37,986 nt of DNA from Arthrobacter sp. ISL-95 (GCF_018613695.1 NZ_JAGGPR010000016.1:65794-103779), one strand, 5' to 3'. Positions 31,450 to 37,871 are shown, counted from the stretch's first letter. The notes: generated by a model not told the origin, from the letters alone. Translations and numbers: made by a program.

Positions 31450-31703
31450 CAGGCCACCAACCCTTCGACCATGTCTTCCTGGAGTTCGACACTGACGGCC
31501 AGCGACTCTGCGCCAGACGTGCGGCGAATCTCGACAGGGTGATCGGGGTCAAGGGTAAGGGTAGTTCCGCCAATGTTGACGAAGTAGAACTTGCTGTCAG
31601 AGACGACAGAGTCGAGGCGGCCCATGTAGACCAGGCCGGCCTTTTCGACTGCTGCCAGCTGACTGACGTTCCGCAACTGAAGTTGCTTAGCTGTAATTCG
31701 CAA
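31449..31703 (-). CDS. Phage hypothetical protein
   Basis: This 84-residue protein starts at TTG 31703, preceded by AAGGA with a 5-base spacer. This mirrors the TTG start of the gene at 30673. The protein is beta-rich (SKFYFVNIGGTTLTLDPD) with VEIRRTSGAESLAVSVELQ near the C-terminus, and may be a small barrel. It is the first gene after the terminator at 31747. The longer frame from 31760 is less likely because it runs through the terminator stem. Confidence 0.6.
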   Translation of the reverse strand: MRITAKQLQLRNVSQLAAVEKAGLVYMGRLDSVVSDSKFYFVNIGGTTLTLDPDHPVEIRRTSGAESLAVSVELQEDMVEGLVA

Positions 31704-31746
31704 TTGATTCCTTAGGTCGGCCACGCAGCCCCAGCTTCGTGGCATG

Positions 31747-31773
31747 AAAAAAGGAGCCACGACTGTGACTCCT
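31747..31773 (-). terminator. Rho-independent terminator within the island
   Basis: On the minus strand AGGAGTCAC pairs with GTGGCTCCT (9-bp stem with one wobble) around a 4-base loop. The T-tract has six T. It sits 5 bases past the stop of the gene at 31779 and ahead of the TTG-started gene. Confidence 0.93.
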
Positions 31774-31778
31774 GAAAG

Positions 31779-31919
31779 TTAGGCGAAGATGCTGCTTGGA
31801 GTTCCCCGCAGGACTGCGAGTATCTCCGCGACATCCACCTTGCCGCATCCCCAGTCGTTCTCGATGAGGAAGATTGCCTGCTTGATTCGACGCTCCGCGT
31901 CACTCTCGGATTCGGCCAT
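31779..31919 (-). CDS. Tiny phage protein
   Basis: This 46-residue acidic protein was found by reading the gap. The codons are continuous from ATG 31919 (which overlaps the upstream stop by one base, TGATGG) to TAA at 31779. It includes ERRIKQAIFLIENDWGCGKV followed by DVAEILAVLRGTPSSIFA, plausibly two helices. It is the last gene before the terminator at 31747-31773. No family was recognised. Confidence 0.6.
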   Translation of the reverse strand: MAESESDAERRIKQAIFLIENDWGCGKVDVAEILAVLRGTPSSIFA

Positions 31920-32041
31920 CAGCGCCACCCAAGGAAGCGACCGTCAATCAGTCGCACGCCGTCGGCAGTCCGCTCGGCGATCATCTTGAGTGGGACGGCG
32001 TAGCCGTTCACATCCAGGAACTTGCTGCGGTCGAGTGTCAT
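31919..32041 (-). CDS. Tiny phage protein
   Basis: This 40-residue protein, found by reading the gap, runs from ATG 32041 (ATGA overlap with the upstream stop) to TGA at 31919. It contains KFLDVNGYAVPLKMIAERT and ends in RFLGWR. The codons are continuous and its layout resembles the small phage proteins around it. The exact role is unknown. Confidence 0.6.
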   Translation of the reverse strand: MTLDRSKFLDVNGYAVPLKMIAERTADGVRLIDGRFLGWR

Positions 32042-32322
32042 GATGCCTCCAGCTTCAACGCGGCGGCCAAGATGCCCTCGGTCGCGCCGACCTCGCGGCC
32101 AGCTTCATAGTCACTCAAGACGACATCCGTCGCGTGCTCGGCATCCATTCGCTCCTCGTACCAGCCGCGAAGGGTGGAAGCAGCGGCTGCAAGCGTGACC
32201 CCCATAATGTGCTTCGTGCGATCACGGCTAACTGACGACGCGAATCCGCAGAGGCATTGTTGGCCGTGGATATGGTGGATTGATTCGACCGTGAAGAGGG
32301 CGGCGTCCAGTTGCGCGCTCAC
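32038..32322 (-). CDS. Phage protein with an HxxxxCxCG motif
   Basis: This 94-residue protein starts at GTG 32322, overlapping the upstream stop by four bases (GTGA). Near residue 17 it has HIHGQQCLCGFASS, a His and Cys cluster recalling small zinc-binding motifs of actinophages, but only two Cys are present, so zinc binding is uncertain. The remainder is helical (TLRGWYEERMDAEHATDVVL). Confidence 0.58.
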   Translation of the reverse strand: MSAQLDAALFTVESIHHIHGQQCLCGFASSVSRDRTKHIMGVTLAAAASTLRGWYEERMDAEHATDVVLSDYEAGREVGATEGILAAALKLEAS

Positions 32323-32687
32323 TGGCACTCTCCTAGCGCGGCCCAGATGGCGGTGCGGATGGACTGAGCAGTCTCCCGCCGTGCACCATGCCAACCGCGA
32401 TCAAAATCGTCATCTTGGAGGTCCAGGCCCTGACCGTCGCTTTCCTGCTCAATGTCGTCGCAAGCGACTTCGACAGCGTCCAGTGCGGCGTGCAGCTTCG
32501 CAAGGTCCGTAGGTGCGTGGGCGAACAGGGCGGACTCGTCATCGTCCACGCACTTGGCAACTAAGCGCTCGTCCTCAGTGCCTCCGTTTTCAAGTAGCAG
32601 AACCCATTTCCGGGTGAGGTCGAGCGAGGTGGTGAGCGGCCCAAGGTCCGCTGCTTCGAGGCGGGCTTTCATCTGCTCCCGGCTCAC
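32319..32687 (-). CDS. Phage hypothetical protein
   Basis: This 122-residue acidic protein is unassigned. The start is GTG 32687, overlapping the upstream stop by four bases. KWVLLLENGGTEDERLVAK looks like a strand-turn-strand. DLAKLHAALDAVEVACDDIE is a helix, and the C-terminus is DRGWHGARRETAQSIR. It may bind a partner through its acidic face. Confidence 0.6.
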   Translation of the reverse strand: MSREQMKARLEAADLGPLTTSLDLTRKWVLLLENGGTEDERLVAKCVDDDESALFAHAPTDLAKLHAALDAVEVACDDIEQESDGQGLDLQDDDFDRGWHGARRETAQSIRTAIWAALGECQ

Positions 32688-33022
32688 TGAGCATCATCCA
32701 GGCTGGGAACGAAGTCGAGCGATGCCAGCAGCTCATCAACCGCCACACGCTCCGCCTCGGTCTCCATGTACGCAAAGCGCGGCTCCGGCGCATAAAGGTA
32801 ATCCAGGAAGCCGTTTCGCGTCTGAATGGCATTGCGGCGGCCTGCTTCTGCGCTAATGGATGCATAGGTGCCGATCATCGGCCGGAAGCCGTCAGGACGA
32901 AGCGGCAAATCATTCAGACGCCCTTCATGCTCGACAAACTTGCCAAAGGTCTTGATGAGGCCACGTCGCGTGGCCGCAAGCTCGTAGCCGTCGTTGGGCA
33001 AGTCGGCTGGTTGTTCTGTCAT
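32684..33022 (-). CDS. Phage hypothetical protein
   Basis: This 112-residue protein is unassigned. Two in-frame ATGs exist, at 33043 and 33022. The second is preferred because it follows the upstream TAA by 4 bases and has GGA 8 bases before it. The protein contains RRGLIKTFGKFVEHEGRLND near residue 19 and YLYAPEPRFAYMETEAERV near residue 76, with mixed alpha/beta character. Confidence 0.58.
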   Translation of the reverse strand: MTEQPADLPNDGYELAATRRGLIKTFGKFVEHEGRLNDLPLRPDGFRPMIGTYASISAEAGRRNAIQTRNGFLDYLYAPEPRFAYMETEAERVAVDELLASLDFVPSLDDAQ

Positions 33023-33026
33023 TTCG

Positions 33027-33668
33027 TTAGTCCATTCCGTCATAGAGGCTCTGGGAAAGCGCGTCAGCGCTGATCGCGCTGGGCTGGTAGGCAGCGAGCT
33101 GCAGAAGCAGCCGCACCCTCGAGTCCTTGCACATTCCGAAGCCATAGCGGTTGTAGCGGTAGCTGCGCTCGAAGGTTGAGATTGGGAAGGGTAGGTCGTC
33201 CGTCTCGATGACTAGCCGCTTCATGTGGAGATGCTCGAAGAAGTTCGGATGGCAGATGAGGCGAAAAGTTTCCTTGCCATCCTCGGTCGCCGGCAGCGGC
33301 GTCAAGGCCATCTGCGTCACCGTGAAGTCGAAGGAATCGAGAATCTCCTCAGGCGTGCCGAAGATTGTCTGCACGACATCCAGGCGCACGCCGCCCTCAG
33401 TCTTGAACCCTGTTGACTTCTCGTTGACATAGATCGGCTCGCCAATCTCTTCCGTAGCCCAGCTGACGACGGAGTCAAATGCATTCTGGTTGAGGAAGAA
33501 GACATCGAGGTCTTTGACCTCAGACCTGTCAGTCAACGCATGCTTGAAGGCGCCCCCGGCGACCATGACGTTGCCCCAATGCTCCTCGGGTGTAATGAGC
33601 CGGACAATCTCGTCAATCCAAGTGAGATTGCGGAAGTTGTCAGGTGGCAAGTTGATGTAGTCGGTCAT
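33027..33668 (-). CDS. Nucleotidyltransferase-like phage protein
   Basis: This 213-residue protein starts at ATG 33668, overlapping the upstream stop by four bases. The stretch VAGGAFKHALTDRSEVKDLD, continuing into VFFL, has the GG then DxD spacing of the nucleotidyltransferase superfamily (CCA-adding enzyme head type). A later Asp in RLDVVQTIFG could be the third metal carboxylate. Similar head-domain proteins occur in tailed phages. It has no partner domain. Its substrate is unknown; it could nucleotidylate a nucleic acid or protein. The C-terminus is helical (SRVRLLLQLAAYQPSAISAD). Confidence 0.6.
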   Translation of the reverse strand: MTDYINLPPDNFRNLTWIDEIVRLITPEEHWGNVMVAGGAFKHALTDRSEVKDLDVFFLNQNAFDSVVSWATEEIGEPIYVNEKSTGFKTEGGVRLDVVQTIFGTPEEILDSFDFTVTQMALTPLPATEDGKETFRLICHPNFFEHLHMKRLVIETDDLPFPISTFERSYRYNRYGFGMCKDSRVRLLLQLAAYQPSAISADALSQSLYDGMD

Positions 33669-34204
33669 GCTGCCACCAATTCTTCTGTCGGATACAGCCA
33701 CTCGCGGGCAATCGCGGTGGCCAAGTTCAATTCGGCTTGCGTCCAGCCGAAGGGGTCTTTCTCTAGCTTTGGCAAAGTGAGCACGGCATCGTGGACGCCA
33801 TTCTCGCCGTCCAACGCCGCCTGCAATGATTCGGCGGTACTCAGGCCGCTGATGTCCAAGTGGGAGTGTGCGTATATGTTGCCGTCGCGGAGAGAGTGCG
33901 GAATGTTGAGGTCATAGAGCGACCCCGTCCCCCAGCCGGACGTCCCCGCTTTGAAGCCCTTCTCGCGGCCGTAGGTGCCAACAAGCACCCAATAGCCGGG
34001 GTTATCCTCCAACCACTGCCCGAGTGCCCTTGTGACAGCGCCCTTATGCTTGCTGCTCGCGCCGACTGCACGAGCCCAGCGGAAGTCGGGTATCTCGCCA
34101 AGAACCGGCACCCCGAAGTCGGGAATCTCGTAAACCAGCTCAAGCCCTGGCTTGCGGGTTCTCGGCTTCACGGATGGCGGCTCGGACCACGTCACGGCAC
34201 TCAC
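33665..34204 (-). CDS. Phage protein with an NPGxW segment
   Basis: This 179-residue protein starts at GTG 34204, overlapping the upstream stop by four bases. Around residue 65 it has LEDNPGYWVLVGTYGREKGF, which resembles the LKANPGRWGIVATEYGNN segment of the neighbouring 72-residue protein. The rest is family-specific: a Pro-rich start, and DAVLTLPKLEKDPFGWTQAE in the C-terminal half. No function is recognised. The shared segment may be a small nucleic-acid- or peptide-binding fold. Confidence 0.58.
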   Translation of the reverse strand: MSAVTWSEPPSVKPRTRKPGLELVYEIPDFGVPVLGEIPDFRWARAVGASSKHKGAVTRALGQWLEDNPGYWVLVGTYGREKGFKAGTSGWGTGSLYDLNIPHSLRDGNIYAHSHLDISGLSTAESLQAALDGENGVHDAVLTLPKLEKDPFGWTQAELNLATAIAREWLYPTEELVAA

Positions 34205-34419
34205 TCGCCATCACCAAATCGTGCATATATGGTGTACCGCCGGGGATTCTCTGACGTGCGCACGCAACGCGTTTGCATGCCGCGTGCTACCAGTGGCTTG
34301 CATTTGTTGTTGCCGTACTCCGTTGCCACGATTCCCCAGCGGCCGGGGTTCGCTTTTAGTTCCTCAGCGACATCGTCCCAGTGCGACGGTGGATTGCGCC
34401 ACTCGATAACATTGCTCAC
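34201..34419 (-). CDS. Small phage protein with an NPGxW segment
   Basis: This 72-residue protein starts at ATG 34419, overlapping the upstream stop by four bases. LKANPGRWGIVATEYGNN near residue 22 is followed by a basic stretch and ends RRYTIYARFGDG. It is a shorter relative of the segment in the next gene. The function is unknown. Confidence 0.6.
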   Translation of the reverse strand: MSNVIEWRNPPSHWDDVAEELKANPGRWGIVATEYGNNKCKPLVARGMQTRCVRTSENPRRYTIYARFGDGE

Positions 34420-34628
34420 TTTTCAGCCGCCAATCGCTGCGCTTCGGCTATCGCCTCGGGGAAGGTGGCGAAGTCGGCCAAGCCCTTGCCACCCTGATAG
34501 ACGCCCCACGGAAGGTCCATAGAGCCGACAAGGTTGTTTAGCGTGTCGTAGTCGCCGTTATAGACGTGAATGCGGCCCGGCTGCCCCCACGTGTACTCGT
34601 CGCTCCCAATGCGCGGCTTGTCATTCAC
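34416..34628 (-). CDS. Small phage hypothetical protein
   Basis: This 70-residue protein starts at ATG 34628, overlapping the upstream stop by four bases. It has GRIHVYNGDYDTLNNLVGS and GVYQGGKGLADFATFPEAIA, mixed strand and helix. No family is recognised. Confidence 0.6.
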   Translation of the reverse strand: MNDKPRIGSDEYTWGQPGRIHVYNGDYDTLNNLVGSMDLPWGVYQGGKGLADFATFPEAIAEAQRLAAEK

Positions 34629-35116
34629 GCAGCCACCGCCATTGCGGCTTGGCTCTTGCAGGTCAGCGCCGGCACTGGCTGGTGGTAGCGCTCCAGCGTT
34701 TCCTTGTTGCTCATGTACTGAGCCACCAGGCGCTCACCCTCTCGCTGGTCGCGATTGCGCTGGGCAATGGTCAGCTGCGCGTCAATGCGCAGGATGTTCG
34801 CATTGCACCGGCCAATCACCTGCCGGATGGCTGTGTTGCGCCTCTGCTCGGCACGTGCGGCCTCGATGGAGAATCCGCTGGTCTCAGTTGCCTTGGAGTA
34901 TTTGGCGGCCTTGGTGCCGTCGCTGGCCAATCCCAGCATGCGCCGGGTCTCTGCCTTGATGTTCTTGAGGACTCGCGTGTCACTCGGCGTCAGACCGGTG
35001 AAGTATGTGCGGCCGTTTGGAAGCGTCCACTTCACATGGTCGCCGCCTGTCAATCCTTCTCGCACTGCTCCAATCGATTCCAAGTACTCATTGATGTCTC
35101 TCGACAAACTACTCAT
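34625..35116 (-). CDS. Phage protein with a HicA-like N-terminal domain
   Basis: This 163-residue protein has ATG 35116 preceded by GGGGAG. The N-terminal 70 residues resemble the HicA/dsRNA-binding-like fold: INEYLESIGAVREGLTGGDH, then VKWTLPNGRTYFTG with the conserved His position, then TPSDTRVLKNIKAETRR. The C-terminal half is a long charged helix (NANILRIDAQLTIAQRNRDQ). If it acts as a HicA-like toxin or RNA-binding protein, no HicB antitoxin is apparent next to it. It is the first gene after the tRNA-like gene. Confidence 0.58.
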   Translation of the reverse strand: MSSLSRDINEYLESIGAVREGLTGGDHVKWTLPNGRTYFTGLTPSDTRVLKNIKAETRRMLGLASDGTKAAKYSKATETSGFSIEAARAEQRRNTAIRQVIGRCNANILRIDAQLTIAQRNRDQREGERLVAQYMSNKETLERYHQPVPALTCKSQAAMAVAA

Positions 35117-35215
35117 TTTGATGAACTCCCCAGTTCGTTCAATGCGAGCTCCGCTCGCTTGTGCTGCGATTTGCAGTTGGCAGATGCCAGCCGCCGTAGC
35201 GCTCTGGCACCCTCG

Positions 35216-35296
35216 TGGAACTGGCAGGACTTGAACCTGCGACCTCTGTTTTTTTACTGTGCACACCAGCGCTCTGACCTACTGAGCTACGGTCCC
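35216..35296 (-). tRNA. tRNA-like gene with a 14-base anticodon loop
   Basis: Read on the minus strand (81 bases), the acceptor stem GGGACCG pairs with CAGTTCC (one G-T, one C-A mismatch). The D-arm GCTC/GAGC, the GG of the D-loop and T8 are present, the variable loop is AGGTC, and the T-arm GCAGG/CCTGC holds TTCAAGT. The anticodon stem CTGGT/AACAG pairs at four of five positions. The loop between is GTGCACAGTAAAAA, 14 bases instead of 7. No CCA is encoded. With a 7-base loop the anticodon could be GCA (Cys) or, from the second half, AAA, so the isotype is undetermined. It may be a degenerate tRNA, a specialised tRNA-like RNA or an unusual decoder. Confidence 0.7.
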
Positions 35297-35320
35297 GAGC
35301 GCATGGCTAGAGCCTCATGC

Positions 35321-35347
35321 AAAAAGCGACCCGCAATGGAGTCGCTT
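35321..35347 (-). terminator. Rho-independent terminator before the tRNA-like gene
   Basis: On the minus strand AAGCGAC (35347-35341) pairs with GTCGCTT (35330-35324) around a 10-base loop, followed by a T-tract at 35325-35321. It lies between the shifted gene at 35376 and the tRNA-like gene. Confidence 0.9.
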
Positions 35348-35375
35348 CTGATCGTGTTGTGAAGTTGTGGCGTTG

Positions 35376-35634
35376 CTATTCGTCGTAGTGCGCCGTAGTC
35401 GCAAACCGCTTGATAACGCCGAGTCGCGCCGTCTCTCTGCGGACAGGTCCAACAACCAGCGCGTCACCCGGCGCAACCAAGCCATCGGGGAGTACGACAT
35501 ACCGACTCTCCGATTGCTCGCACCATCTGCCGGTAAGCCTCGGCTGCCAGGTCTGAGCCGGCTAAGCGCTTTCTAGCCGACCATTGATCGGCTAGCTGAC
35601 GCACGTATGGAGCATGAGTTTCTATGCGCTCCAC
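35376..35634 (-). pseudogene. Phage gene interrupted by a +1 frameshift
   Basis: From GTG 35634 (one-base overlap with the upstream TAG) the first frame reads 56 codons to TGA at 35464, including VERIETHAPYVRQLADQWSA, AAEAYRQMVRAIGES and then VCRTPRWLGCAG. The last twelve look out of frame. The next frame reads VVLPDGLVAPGDALVVGPV and then RRETARLGVIKRFATTAHYD up to TAG at 35376, and has no start codon of its own at its beginning. Removing one base near 35499 (GTA-T-GTC) joins GESV to VVLPDG into an 85-residue protein. It is either a mutated gene, a sequencing error or programmed +1 shifting. Confidence 0.72.
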
Positions 35635-35999
35635 TACAGCCAGTCACTCGCCTTGGCCTCGCGCCATTCACGAGCCGCCGTCGGCTCTGCGACTGAATCT
35701 GCGTTGAGTACCGCCTCAAGCTGAGCTTGGAACTCACGGTCGGGCTTGTCGATCAGCTCATGAACCGCTGCGGCCGCAGCGTGCTCCCACGCCTCAATGA
35801 CATGGCGCGGGTTGTTCTCTAGCCTCAGCTTCACGTCATGGAAATAGCTGCCATTGAAGGCCGCATACAGCTTGCCCGCCAATAGGGCGATGTTTACCTG
35901 CCGCCAGTCCGGCCGCACATAGTTGCGCGCACCTTCCTCGGCGGCTTCCTGCAACGCGTCCAGCGCCTCGCCGAGGTTCGATTCTACGAACGTGTTCAT
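35634..35999 (-). CDS. Phage hypothetical protein
   Basis: This 121-residue helical protein starts at ATG 35999, which has AGGA upstream and overlaps the previous stop by four bases. EALDALQEAAEEGARNYVR and YAAFNGSYFHDVKLRLENN are the core, with EAWEHAAAAAVHELID a later helix. No family is recognised. It could be a small DNA- or protein-binding helical protein. Confidence 0.6.
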   Translation of the reverse strand: MNTFVESNLGEALDALQEAAEEGARNYVRPDWRQVNIALLAGKLYAAFNGSYFHDVKLRLENNPRHVIEAWEHAAAAAVHELIDKPDREFQAQLEAVLNADSVAEPTAAREWREAKASDWL

Positions 36000-36184
36000 G
36001 AGGCGTTCCTTTCGCGATCGTGTTCCAGCCATTGCTCCAGTCCCTGGAGCGCCTTGTCGTCCTCGGTGTAGTAGGCGATGGAGGCGTTGCCCATGATTTG
36101 CCCGAGCCTGAGGTCCGGGTTGTTCCCCCAGTACTCACCAAGGGCGGTGAGTACTTTCGGGATGCGCTGCGGGTCGCGACTCAT
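35996..36184 (-). CDS. Small phage protein, DUF1040-like in part
   Basis: This 62-residue protein starts at ATG 36184, overlapping the upstream stop by four bases. The opening SRDPQRIPKVLTALGEYW, then NPDLRLGQIMGNA, loosely resembles the small YihD/DUF1040-type proteins. The remainder is acidic (YYTEDDKALQGLEQWLEHD). The function is unknown. Confidence 0.6.
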   Translation of the reverse strand: MSRDPQRIPKVLTALGEYWGNNPDLRLGQIMGNASIAYYTEDDKALQGLEQWLEHDRERNAS

Positions 36185-36405
36185 GCCGCCGCCTCTCGAT
36201 AAGGGTTGATGTTGACGGCCAACTCAACCGGCGTGCCGTCCGTGTAGGTCATGGCGGCTACCGCCGCATCCCAGCCGATTGCTGCGCCGGTAATGATCGC
36301 CGTCGCTTCCTCGTGGCTCATCTTGCGGAACTTTGCCGCTAGATTCTCGGGCAAGCCCTCGGCTAGCGGCTCGCTGCGCGCTTCGTCCACTCGAACGCCG
36401 CTCAC
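36181..36405 (-). CDS. Small phage hypothetical protein
   Basis: This 74-residue protein starts at GTG 36405 with a four-base overlap (GTGA). It contains FRKMSHEEATAIITGAAIG and MTYTDGTPVELAVNINPYR. No family is recognised. Confidence 0.58.
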   Translation of the reverse strand: MSGVRVDEARSEPLAEGLPENLAAKFRKMSHEEATAIITGAAIGWDAAVAAMTYTDGTPVELAVNINPYREAAA

Positions 36406-36611
36406 AACAAGCCTGCCTGCGCCGTAAAGCCTGCCTGACGCGCTTCAGTTGGCGTAACCCACCCGAGGGATGCAAGGCGGCTCAGCAGAATGCCACGGCC
36501 GTCTAGGCCGTCGAATGAATCAGGGTTGCTCAGGTCATATTCTTCGCGCACCGTGTCGATGGTGGCCACGAGGTCTTGCAGGTCGATGTCAATGTCCTTG
36601 TAAATACTCAC
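36402..36611 (-). CDS. Small phage hypothetical protein
   Basis: This 69-residue protein starts at ATG 36611, overlapping the upstream stop by four bases. IDLQDLVATIDTVREEYDL and LLSRLASLGWVTPTEARQAG suggest a helical fold, the second part like a small helix-turn-helix. A DNA-binding role is only possible. Confidence 0.58.
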   Translation of the reverse strand: MSIYKDIDIDLQDLVATIDTVREEYDLSNPDSFDGLDGRGILLSRLASLGWVTPTEARQAGFTAQAGLL

Positions 36612-36925
36612 GATGCACTCACTTCCGTGACAGGTTGAAATGCGCTGGGACCCGCAGTCGCTACGTGGTAGTCAGCAACGAGCATGATGTCGCCATTGTC
36701 GCGTCGGGCGATCAGCTCGACGTCGGGGCGCCCGTACTTCTGGCTCCATGACGAATCGGGCTTGTGAAAGATGCGCTCAACGGTGGCGGTGCCATGCACT
36801 ATCGCCTCGTACCATCGCTGGCCTTCGCCACGAATGCGGCCGCCGACCTTCAGCTTGCGGAACTCGGTAATCTCCTCGAATCCTCTCGCCAACAACTTGT
36901 CAGCCTCTTCCTTGAATCTATCCAT
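36608..36925 (-). CDS. Phage protein, SH3-like barrel candidate
   Basis: This 105-residue protein starts at ATG 36925, immediately after the upstream TAG. A short helix is followed by strands: FRKLKVGGRIRGEGQRWYEA, AIVHGTATVERIFHK and DVELIARRDNGDIMLVAD. This repeated beta pattern is typical of a small barrel. It may bind nucleic acid or a partner protein. It is unassigned. Confidence 0.58.
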   Translation of the reverse strand: MDRFKEEADKLLARGFEEITEFRKLKVGGRIRGEGQRWYEAIVHGTATVERIFHKPDSSWSQKYGRPDVELIARRDNGDIMLVADYHVATAGPSAFQPVTEVSAS

Positions 36926-37111
36926 CTAACAAGGCACCTCCTGTATTTGCTCGGCCTCAAGGCCGGGCCAAGTAGTTTCGTGGTCATGTTCACCGGCCTG
37001 CTTGCAGCACCACGATCCGGGGCCGCAGCAGTCGCCGGAGTCGGGCATACAGCAATGGCCACGACTCTCGAAGAATCGAACAACCCAAGGTCCTGGAAGC
37101 ATCTTGGTCAT
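36926..37111 (-). CDS. Small Cys-rich phage protein
   Basis: This 61-residue protein starts at ATG 37111, overlapping the upstream stop by four bases. Seven Cys are visible, six of them in three CC pairs (GHCCMPDSGDCCGPGSWCCK), plus a C-terminal Cys, with His residues between and after. Such a cluster could bind zinc or another metal. Small Cys-rich proteins of this style are common in actinophages and of unknown role. Confidence 0.65.
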   Translation of the reverse strand: MTKMLPGPWVVRFFESRGHCCMPDSGDCCGPGSWCCKQAGEHDHETTWPGLEAEQIQEVPC

Positions 37112-37503
37112 TGCCTCTCGGCCTCCTCCTGTAGCAATTCGGCTAGCGGCGTGATGTCTACCTTCAGCGCTTGCAGCACGCCGCCGTAAATGCGCTCCGC
37201 ACTCTTCGCGTTGAACCTGGTTGCCGCAACGTCCGGCAGACTCTTGTGTGGCATGTGGAACTCGTGCCGCTGGCTTGCAAATCCGCCTTCGTAACGCTCT
37301 TCGCTGATACCCATCTGCACTCGGTAAATCTTGCGTGTGCTGTCGTGGCGGACTGACAGGGTCACCTTGACGCGGTACGCGGAGTCATTAGGCGACTCCC
37401 CTAGCCAGTGGAATCCCTCAACCGCTCGCCCCTCTATGCGGGCAGTGCGGGCGAACGACAACAACGCGTCGCGGGCTGATCTATGCATGGCCGGCGTGCT
37501 CAT
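37108..37503 (-). CDS. Phage hypothetical protein
   Basis: This 131-residue protein starts at ATG 37503, overlapping the upstream stop by four bases. A beta-rich middle (YRVKVTLSVRHDSTRKIYRV) is followed by FHMPHKSLPDVAATRFNAK and a C-terminal helix. No family is recognised. Confidence 0.6.
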   Translation of the reverse strand: MSTPAMHRSARDALLSFARTARIEGRAVEGFHWLGESPNDSAYRVKVTLSVRHDSTRKIYRVQMGISEERYEGGFASQRHEFHMPHKSLPDVAATRFNAKSAERIYGGVLQALKVDITPLAELLQEEAERQ

Positions 37504-37781
37504 GACTGCTGCACCTCATAGCCAGCGCCTCGCAGCGCCTCAGCATGATCGACGTAGCCACGGAATGATCCAGACAGCTCGCCCCAGCTGGCAACTTCGC
37601 CGGATTCGTCGGCGCCGAAAATGTAGGTCTCCGCACCCCATTCGTTATTGATGCCGGAGACAACGACATGGTCGTGACTGTCGAGCGGCTCGCTCAACTT
37701 GTACAGCCGGGCGTCACCGCGAAAGTCGCCGAGTCGCTTGTGAATCTGCGTAGCTGATTTCAACAATGTTCTAGTGCTCAT
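37500..37781 (-). CDS. Phage hypothetical protein of an actinophage small-protein family
   Basis: This 93-residue protein starts at ATG 37781; AGAGG stands 8 to 9 bases upstream. The region GDARLYKLSEPLDSHDHVVV, then ETYIFGADESGEVASWGELS and FRGYVDHAEALRGAGYEV, matches a small protein style seen repeatedly in actinophages and prophages. Its function is unknown. It is the first gene after the terminator at 37825. Confidence 0.65.
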   Translation of the reverse strand: MSTRTLLKSATQIHKRLGDFRGDARLYKLSEPLDSHDHVVVSGINNEWGAETYIFGADESGEVASWGELSGSFRGYVDHAEALRGAGYEVQQS

Positions 37782-37824
37782 CTTGCTTGCCTCTCTTTTT
37801 GAACGTTCCCACCCCGAGAACGAC

Positions 37825-37851
37825 AAAACCACCAGGCAAATTGTCTGGTGG
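37825..37851 (-). terminator. Rho-independent terminator within the island
   Basis: On the minus strand CCACCAG pairs with CTGGTGG (37851-37845 and 37835-37829) around a 9-base loop, followed by TTTT at 37828-37825. It sits about 20 bases past the stop of the truncated Ala-rich gene. Confidence 0.85.
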
Positions 37852-37871
37852 CTAAGTTGCTGCAGGGGGAG

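Noticed and set aside
35315..35576. Open frames on both strands over the shifted gene (61 and 69 codons)
   Set aside because: Arg/Ser-rich shadows that cross the terminator; the two halves of the shifted gene read as better protein.
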